Of a stretch of 10,173 bases of DNA, positions 5,177 through 10,173 are shown piece by piece. The position numbers were made by a program, and so were the translations under genes. The notes beneath the pieces were generated by a model. It ran no database searches, was not told the origin of the DNA, and saw only the letters and a list, made by a program, of their open reading frames with translations. The stretch comes from an uncultured Eubacteriales bacterium (GTDB lineage: Bacteria; Bacillota; Clostridia; Christensenellales; Aristaeellaceae): contig USCR01000090.1 in the NCBI GenBank assembly GCA_900553295.1, positions 1-10,173 on the forward strand, in the 5' to 3' direction. Each line of letters begins with the position of its first letter. Position 1 is the stretch's first letter.

Positions 5177-6646
5177 TTACTCCTCGGTCAGGCCCATGAC
5201 CTCCATGGTCTTGTGGAAGATGTCCGTGTTGTCATAGCTGCCGATGAAGGCTTCCGCGCCCACGCCCGTGGCGTACACGGGGAGCAGCAGGCCGGTGTGG
5301 GCATAGCTGGTATAGGCGATGCCCGCCTTGTTGTTCAGGATGTGGCTTACCGCCATGCTCAGGGGCTCATAGCCGCCGTAGAGCAGCTGGTCGTTCTCGG
5401 TGAGCGCCCGGGATGCCGGATCAATCATGGAAAGGTCGAAGGCGTTCTCGATGCGGGTGAGCTCCTCCTCCGTGAGGGTCAGGGGCTGATCGGCGGTGGT
5501 GGTCAGGCCGTAGTTGGCCTCGATGACCTCCAGGGCCTTGGCGAAGTCGGCCTTTTCCTCCCGGAGCTTGACAATCTCCTTATCGAAGTCCACGAAGCTC
5601 ATCTTCTGGTTTTGCAGGTAATCGAAGTGGGTATCGTAGGCGGTGGCGGCGAAGCCGATGGTCAGGCCGCCGGTCTCGTGGTCGCCGGTGACGATGATGA
5701 GCGTCTCGTCGGGATGCTCGGCGGCAAAGTCGATGGCCACCTGCACGGCGTCGCTCAGGGCGAGGGTATCATAGATGCTGGTCATGGCGTCGTTGGCGTG
5801 GCAGCTCCAGTCGATCTTGCCGCCCTCGGTCATCAGGAAGAAGCCGTTCTCGTTGTCCAGGTTGGCGATGGCCGCTTTGACGATCTCGGAGAGGGCCAGG
5901 GAGTCGGTGCCTTGGGCTTCCAGGCGCAGGCGGTCGATTTCGTACTGCATGGCGTAGTCGTCGTTGGGGTCGGGTACCACGGCCAGGGTGCGGCCGCTCT
6001 CTGCGTTGATGGCGCGGATGCCCTCGTTGGTGTTCACCACGTTGAAGCCGTTCTCCCTGGCCAGGTCATAGAGGTTGGCCTGGGTGCCGTCGCCGTCGGG
6101 CTGGTTCCAGTTGCCGCCGCCGATGAAGTCCAGGGTGTCCCCGGTGATGCCCTGCACGGCGATGTCGTAGTAGTCATTGCGGCTGGGCATCTTGGCGTAG
6201 TAGGCCGCGGGAGTGGCGTGGTTCAGGCTCACGGTGGAGATGACGCCCACCTTCTTGCCGGCCTCCTTGGCGTACTCGGTGATGATTTTGAAGGGCTCGG
6301 TCTTGTCGATATTGTAGTTGATGACGCCGGAGAGGGTCTTTTCACCGCTGGCCATGCTGGTGGCGGTGGAGGCGCTGTCCGGGCAGAAGGAGGACGCGTC
6401 GTAGGTGGTCATGATGCCCACATTCTGGAAGGTGGTGAAGCTCAGCTCCGCGGGGGTGGGCAGGGTGGCGTCGGGGTTTTGCAGGGTGCCCAGGAAGTAC
6501 TGGGTGGCGCTGACCTGAGGGCTGCCCATGCCGTCGCCGATGAACATGAACACATACTTGGGCGCGGCCGCTTCCTCGGCGGTGGCGCAGCCCAGCATGC
6601 CCAGCGCCAGGACCAGGGCGCAGCAGAGTGCCAGAATCCGTTTCAT
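5177..6646 (-). CDS. Exported PhoA-type alkaline phosphatase
   Basis: 489 residues, usual for secreted bacterial alkaline phosphatases that release inorganic phosphate from organic monoesters outside the membrane. An N-terminal signal (KR, then a hydrophobic stretch 4-19) ends at LGMLGCATA; Cys20 suggests a lipoprotein, although Met at -3 departs from the usual lipobox, so signal peptidase I cleavage after ATA is an alternative. The active site is complete: D38 (IGDGMG), nucleophile S91 (PDSAST), T145 (HATPAA), R156, E274 and D279 with H283 (TEGGKIDWSCH), D322-H323 (TGDHETGG) and H450 (YAHTG). By position, H143 and W280 replace E. coli Asp153 and Lys328, a combination reported for other bacterial enzymes. 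Residues about 336-440 form the variable insert. The start at 6646 has AAGGGAG 9 bases upstream. A weak promoter candidate is TTGACG (6707-6712) with a poor -10; no Pho box was recognised. Confidence 0.95.
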   Translation of the reverse strand: MKRILALCCALVLALGMLGCATAEEAAAPKYVFMFIGDGMGSPQVSATQYFLGTLQNPDATLPTPAELSFTTFQNVGIMTTYDASSFCPDSASTATSMASGEKTLSGVINYNIDKTEPFKIITEYAKEAGKKVGVISTVSLNHATPAAYYAKMPSRNDYYDIAVQGITGDTLDFIGGGNWNQPDGDGTQANLYDLARENGFNVVNTNEGIRAINAESGRTLAVVPDPNDDYAMQYEIDRLRLEAQGTDSLALSEIVKAAIANLDNENGFFLMTEGGKIDWSCHANDAMTSIYDTLALSDAVQVAIDFAAEHPDETLIIVTGDHETGGLTIGFAATAYDTHFDYLQNQKMSFVDFDKEIVKLREEKADFAKALEVIEANYGLTTTADQPLTLTEEELTRIENAFDLSMIDPASRALTENDQLLYGGYEPLSMAVSHILNNKAGIAYTSYAHTGLLLPVYATGVGAEAFIGSYDNTDIFHKTMEVMGLTEE

Positions 6647-6753
6647 TGTGTTTTTCTCCCTTTCTTCATCCTTTTTTTCTTACCGACAATGAGGATACGG
6701 CATGTGCGTCAAATCCGCGTCTGGGGATGGCAAAGGGCAGGTTAATTCTTTGC

Positions 6754-6792
6754 AAAAAAATAGCGCCCGGCCAGGGTTTCCCGGCCGGGCGC
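6754..6792 (-). terminator. Intrinsic terminator of the alpha-mannosidase gene
   Basis: GCGCCCGGCC (6763-6772) pairs perfectly with 6783-6792, and the loop can pair further (GGG with CCC). On the minus strand the hairpin is followed by TATTTTTTTGC (6752-6762). It lies 38 bases after the mannosidase stop codon and separates that gene from the phosphatase gene downstream. Confidence 0.93.
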
Positions 6793-6830
6793 ATGCAAAG
6801 GGGCATATGTTGTATTTCATGGAAGCCCGC

Positions 6831-9800
6831 TTACTCCGCCAGTTTCACCCGCAGGGTGAGCACCTGGAAGGGCCGCACGTGCAGCGGGGCATCCAGCGGC
6901 AAGGCCTCCCCGGTGGGGTTCTCCAGCATGTCGCAGGGCTGGAGGGCCTTGACGGGCAGATCGCTGCACAGGCGGAAGGTGACGTCCTCCTTCCGGCTTT
7001 CGTACAGGCGGAGGATCATATCGCCGCTGCCATCGTCGGCGGGCTTGAGGGTATCCAGGATCACGTTGGGGGCGTCGGTGGAGAAGGCGCTGAAGCGGCC
7101 GCACAGGCCCGGCGCCACGGTCACGGGCAGGTTGAAGGCCAGGCCCTGGCGCACCACGGGGGAACGATCAAAGGCGCCCTCCCAGGCGGTGAAGCCGTAG
7201 CGGAAGTGCTGCTGGCCCTGGTCGCTGGCCATCTCCGGAGAGGCGGCGGCACGCAGCAGGGTCAGCTCGATGCTGTTCTCCTCCACGCCCACGCCGTACT
7301 TGCAGTCGTTGAGCACGGCACAGCCATGGCTGTTATCGTGCAGGGCGGTGTAGCGGTGGTTGCACACCTCGAAGCGCTGCTGGTCATAGCCGCGGCTGCG
7401 ATGGGTGGGACGCTCCACATAGCCGAACTGCATCTCGTGCAGGGCGTTTTCCGCCCGCACATCCACGGGGAAGGCCACCTTCAGCAGGCGGTGCAGCTCG
7501 TGCCAATCCACGGTGGTGTCAAAGGTGACCACCGGGCTGCCCACCTGCACGGAAATGGTCTGGCGGATGGTGGAGTCGCCCACGCGGCCCGTCCAGGTCA
7601 GGGACGCGGCAAGGCCCTGGGCGCAGTCCACGGCCATGGACTCCACCACGGGGGTTTCAAAGCCGCATTCCCGGTAATTGCTGTCGATGTCCCAGGCGTC
7701 AAAGAGCCGAGGCACATCCTTGTACATGCGCAGGGCGTTCATGGGGCCGGCGGCCATTTCCCGACCGCCCAGAATGCAGGAAGTAACCTGGCCCTTTTCG
7801 TCCACGCGCACCCGCAGGTCACCGGCGGTGAGCAGGAAACCTTCGCCGTCCCGCTCCGCCCGGGCCAGGGACGCGGCGGGGGCGGCAGGGGCGGAGCGCA
7901 GGGCAACCGCGCCCAGGGCGGGCACCGTGACCAGGGCCTTGCCCTGGGCCACAGGCACGGGTTCGCCCTCAGCGGTAACCGCGCCATCAAAGCCCGTGGG
8001 CAAATCCACCACCTCTGTGCGGTCAAAGCCCAGGGCGTTGAACACGGTCACGCCTTCCCCGGGGGTTACCAGGGCGCTGCGCGCGGCGGCGGCCAGTCCA
8101 TTGGCCTCCTGCTGGAGGGCCTGATGGGCCTGGTTGGCCTCCACATACACCTGGGCGATGGAGGAGCCGGGGAGAATATCGTGGAACTGGTGCAGCAGGA
8201 GCACCTTCCACAGGCGCTCCGCCTCCGCGGCGGGGTAGGCATGGCCCTTGCGGGCGGCCAGGGCGCCCCAGACCTCCATCTCGTGGAGGGCAAACTCGCT
8301 GCGGCGGTTGTTCTTCTTCACCGCGGCCTGGGTGGTATAGGTGCCCCGGTGGGCGTTGAAGTACAGCTCCCCATCCCAGGTGTGGACGGGGCCGCCCTTT
8401 GCCTCCAGGTCGTCGAACATGGCCAGGGGGGAGTCCATGGTCACCCGGGGCATGCCTTCCAGGTCCCGCTCCCGCAGGGCGTATTCGATGTAGTCCCGGC
8501 AGGGGCCGCCGCCGCCATCCCCGTAGCCAAAGGGAATGAGGAAGTCGTCCAGGTGGCGCTTCTGCACCCGGGCGCGCCAGGCGCCGCACAGCTCCTTGGG
8601 GTCGGTGCGGTAGGTGTAGCTGGTGGGCAGGAAGGAGGTTACCGTGCTGCCGTCCATGCCCTTCCAGGTGAAGTAATGGTAGGGGAAGGGATCGCCCTCG
8701 TTATAGCTCCAGAAGATCTTCTGGGTGACCAGGTAATCCACGCCGCAGCCCTTGAGCAGCTGGGGCAGCGCGGCGGAATACCCGAAGGTATCCGGCAGCC
8801 ACAGCAGGCGGCTGTCCACCCCCAGCTCCTCCTTGAAAAAGCGCTTGCCGAACACCAGCTGGCGGATCAGCGCCTCGCCGGAGGGCATGTTGGTATCCGG
8901 CTCCACGTACATGGCGCCTTCGGCAATCCAGCGCCCCTCCGCCGCGGCACGGCGGATTTTTTCATACAGGGAGGGGTAGTATTCCCGGCACATCTCGTAG
9001 GCGGCGGGCTGGCTTTGCAGGAAGCGGTACTCGGGGTAGCGCTCCAGCAGGCGCAGCTGCGCGGCGAAGGTGCGGGCGGTTTTGCGGTGGGTTTCCCGCT
9101 GGGGCCACAGCCAGGCCAGGTCCAGGTGCGCGTTGCCCACGGCCCACATGCGGGGCATGGTGGGGCCGTTTTCGCAGGCCATGAGGGGACGGAGCAGCTC
9201 CCGGGCCGCCCGGTAGCAGGCGTTGCGCCCCTGCGCGGGCTGCTCAAAGTCCACCGCCCGGGTGAAGGCCTCCAGGCCGTCGGCAATCTTCGCCGCGCGG
9301 AGGGAGTCCTCGGGGAGCTCGTCCAGGAGCATGCGCAGGGTGCTCACGTCCAGCCAGAGCTGATAGGCGTCCTCGTTCCAGATGCCGAAGGTGTTGTGGC
9401 CCATGCGGGCGCGGCGGCCCTCCTCCTTGGGATCGCCCAGGGTGCCGGGGAGCACCGGGCCGGTGGCGCAGCCGCCCACGTCAGGATAATAATGCCCGGC
9501 GTATACCTCAAAGAGCAGGTCGAAACGCTCGCCGGGGACGCCCTTTTGGGTGAGCACGTTGTCGGACAGATAATGATGGGGGACGCTCACCCATTCCGCC
9601 CGGCGGGTGCCGAAGGGCTCCCCGTTGACGAACAGGGTGGCTTCGCCGCCCATGTCCAGGGAGAGAACCACGGCCTGGTCCCGGGCCTCCTCGGGCAGCA
9701 CGGCTTCCCCGCGCACCCACATGTATTCCCAGGTGTGCCCCCAGGGGGTGCCTTCAGGAACGGGGCGGAAGGGCCCGCGGGCGGCCTCCTCCGGGGACAG

Positions 9801-9920
9801 GTGTTCCATGGTGGTATAGCCCTCCAGGGCGATTTCGCCCAGGGGGCGGTAGAAATCCTCCGCCAGTACCCGCATCCAGTGATTGACGCGGGCAGCGTAT
9901 TCCGAGTGCATCAGCGACAT
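6831..9920 (-). CDS. Glycoside hydrolase family 38 alpha-mannosidase (cytosolic type)
   Basis: 1029 residues, the length of the Ams1/MAN2C1-like branch of GH38, which hydrolyses alpha-mannosidic bonds with retention using a zinc ion. There is no signal peptide, so it should act in the cytoplasm on imported manno-oligosaccharides. An N-terminal beta-rich domain (about 60-150, with LFVNGEPFG at 96-104) precedes the catalytic barrel. Catalytic features are NAHLDLAWLWP (263-273; zinc ligands H265, D267), WLPDTFGYSAALPQLLK (374-390; nucleophile D377) and LLLHQFHDILPGSS (574-587; H580 as ligand). The helical middle domain follows at about 520-640, and the C-terminal beta domains fill about 645-1029. 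The start at 9920 (MSLMH) has GAGAGG 7 bases upstream and sits below a good promoter; the in-frame ATG at 9968 lies too close to that promoter. It is a single-gene unit with its own promoter and terminator; no transporter or regulator is in view. Confidence 0.95.
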   Translation of the reverse strand: MSLMHSEYAARVNHWMRVLAEDFYRPLGEIALEGYTTMEHLSPEEAARGPFRPVPEGTPWGHTWEYMWVRGEAVLPEEARDQAVVLSLDMGGEATLFVNGEPFGTRRAEWVSVPHHYLSDNVLTQKGVPGERFDLLFEVYAGHYYPDVGGCATGPVLPGTLGDPKEEGRRARMGHNTFGIWNEDAYQLWLDVSTLRMLLDELPEDSLRAAKIADGLEAFTRAVDFEQPAQGRNACYRAARELLRPLMACENGPTMPRMWAVGNAHLDLAWLWPQRETHRKTARTFAAQLRLLERYPEYRFLQSQPAAYEMCREYYPSLYEKIRRAAAEGRWIAEGAMYVEPDTNMPSGEALIRQLVFGKRFFKEELGVDSRLLWLPDTFGYSAALPQLLKGCGVDYLVTQKIFWSYNEGDPFPYHYFTWKGMDGSTVTSFLPTSYTYRTDPKELCGAWRARVQKRHLDDFLIPFGYGDGGGGPCRDYIEYALRERDLEGMPRVTMDSPLAMFDDLEAKGGPVHTWDGELYFNAHRGTYTTQAAVKKNNRRSEFALHEMEVWGALAARKGHAYPAAEAERLWKVLLLHQFHDILPGSSIAQVYVEANQAHQALQQEANGLAAAARSALVTPGEGVTVFNALGFDRTEVVDLPTGFDGAVTAEGEPVPVAQGKALVTVPALGAVALRSAPAAPAASLARAERDGEGFLLTAGDLRVRVDEKGQVTSCILGGREMAAGPMNALRMYKDVPRLFDAWDIDSNYRECGFETPVVESMAVDCAQGLAASLTWTGRVGDSTIRQTISVQVGSPVVTFDTTVDWHELHRLLKVAFPVDVRAENALHEMQFGYVERPTHRSRGYDQQRFEVCNHRYTALHDNSHGCAVLNDCKYGVGVEENSIELTLLRAAASPEMASDQGQQHFRYGFTAWEGAFDRSPVVRQGLAFNLPVTVAPGLCGRFSAFSTDAPNVILDTLKPADDGSGDMILRLYESRKEDVTFRLCSDLPVKALQPCDMLENPTGEALPLDAPLHVRPFQVLTLRVKLAE

Positions 9921-9983
9921 GGCGATACCTCTCTTTCCTATGCGTTGCGGTCTTGCGTGATGGAGCATGGCTCCGGCGACATG

Positions 9984-10012
9984 AGCATAAACGATTGCGG
10001 CGCGTTTGGCAA
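9984..10012 (-). promoter_or_regulatory. Sigma-A promoter of the alpha-mannosidase gene
   Basis: Minus strand: TTGCCA (10007-10012), 17-base spacer, TATGCT (9984-9989). Transcription would begin near 9977, about 57 bases before the start codon at 9920. The -35 is identical to that of the THEP1-like gene. A weak ATAAACGATT half-palindrome overlaps the -10, but it is too far from a LacI-type consensus to call an operator. Confidence 0.62.
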
Positions 10013-10141
10013 GAGCTATGGATCAGGAAATGAAAAATATTCCTTTTCCCTGCGTCTTCCCCACGGATTTGTGGAAAAAGCGCTGAAAAAGGAGATTCAC
10101 TTTCCGTAAAAACATTTTCGGGAGCGTGGCTTCGCCGGCCA

Positions 10142-10171
10142 GGGGGGCAGGGGGGATTCCGACCTCCCCCC
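10142..10171. repeat. G-tract and GC hairpin element at the right edge
   Basis: Two runs of six G (10142-10147 and 10150-10155) are followed by a run of six C (10166-10171). The second G run plus A10156 can pair with T10165 and the C run to make a 7-base, mostly G-C stem with an 8-base loop. The first G run offers an alternative pairing. It is preceded by GGCTTCGCCGGCC (10128-10140), another inverted motif. It could be the end of a terminator for a gene off the right edge or part of a dispersed intergenic repeat; the window ends before a U-tract could be seen. Confidence 0.4.
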
Positions 10172-10173
10172 TA

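Noticed and set aside
6684..6712. Sigma-A promoter for the alkaline phosphatase gene
   Set aside because: TTGACG at 6707-6712 is a good -35, but the -10 at ideal spacing is TTGTCG, which is too weak to list as a feature.
4886..6745. A 619-codon plus-strand open frame across the alkaline phosphatase gene
   Set aside because: It is an antisense shadow of the phosphatase, Gly/Val/His-rich, with no motif. The minus frame carries all PhoA catalytic residues.
9984..9997. A second LacI/CcpA operator over the mannosidase -10
   Set aside because: GCATAAACGATTGC shares an AAACG core with the 6-19 palindrome but has about four mismatches to the cre consensus and poor symmetry.
6702..10109. A 1135-codon open frame on the plus strand, longer than the mannosidase gene it opposes
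   Set aside because: It runs through the mannosidase terminator and promoter, has no ribosome site or domain, and its Gly/Ala/His/Gln-rich composition is what the antisense of GC-rich codons gives. The opposite strand has a complete GH38 enzyme.
1..10173. CRISPR arrays, tRNA or rRNA genes, insertion sequences, phage or toxin-antitoxin genes
   Set aside because: No regularly spaced repeats, cloverleaf sequences, transposase motifs or paired small toxin/antitoxin genes were seen on either strand.

Overview
The window is a GC-rich chromosomal stretch that looks like core or housekeeping DNA from an anaerobic, probably gut-associated, spore-forming Clostridia-type Firmicute (Oscillospirales or Christensenellales are plausible; this is inference). 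The evidence is strong AAAGGAGG-type Shine-Dalgarno sites, sigma-A promoters with extended -10 elements, hairpin plus U-tract terminators, Firmicute families (DUF975, DUF3267, fused YibE/YibF, an RsfA-like Myb-domain protein) and a cytosolic GH38 mannosidase. No rRNA, tRNA, CRISPR array, insertion sequence or phage gene was seen.

Layout from left to right. At the left edge, a sigma-A promoter pointing out of the window is overlapped by a LacI/CcpA-type palindrome. Gene 1 (82-600, minus) is a THEP1-like NTPase relative that has lost its P-loop lysine. Divergent from it, gene 2 (793-1608, plus) encodes a protein with a Myb/SANT-like domain and an apparent degenerate second copy; a sequence resembling a forespore sigma-G promoter lies upstream. 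A long bidirectional terminator (1618-1657) separates gene 2 from the convergent yajC (1682-2086, minus). Next is a tight two-gene operon (2191-3680, minus): a DUF3267 putative membrane zincin followed by a DUF975 membrane protein with a 4-base stop/start overlap. After a strong terminator (3766-3796) come a YibE-YibF fusion (3817-4977, minus) and an exported PhoA-type alkaline phosphatase (5177-6646, minus), which may share a transcript. Another strong terminator (6754-6792) closes a single-gene unit for a 1029-residue alpha-mannosidase (6831-9920, minus). A GC-rich G-tract/hairpin element lies at the right edge.

Seven of the eight genes are on the minus strand. They form several short, self-contained transcription units rather than one pathway: protein export (YajC), envelope proteins (DUF975, DUF3267, YibEF), phosphate scavenging (alkaline phosphatase), mannoside breakdown (GH38) and possibly sporulation control (the RsfA-like protein). 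Coding DNA is so GC-rich that long open frames lie antisense to the real genes; one spans 6702-10109. They were rejected because they have no recognisable domains, no suitable start signals and biased composition. I see no convincing new multi-gene system. The most interesting signals are the degenerate NTPase, the RsfA-like gene with its sigma-G-like promoter, the coupled DUF3267-DUF975 pair and the operator-bearing promoter at the left edge.
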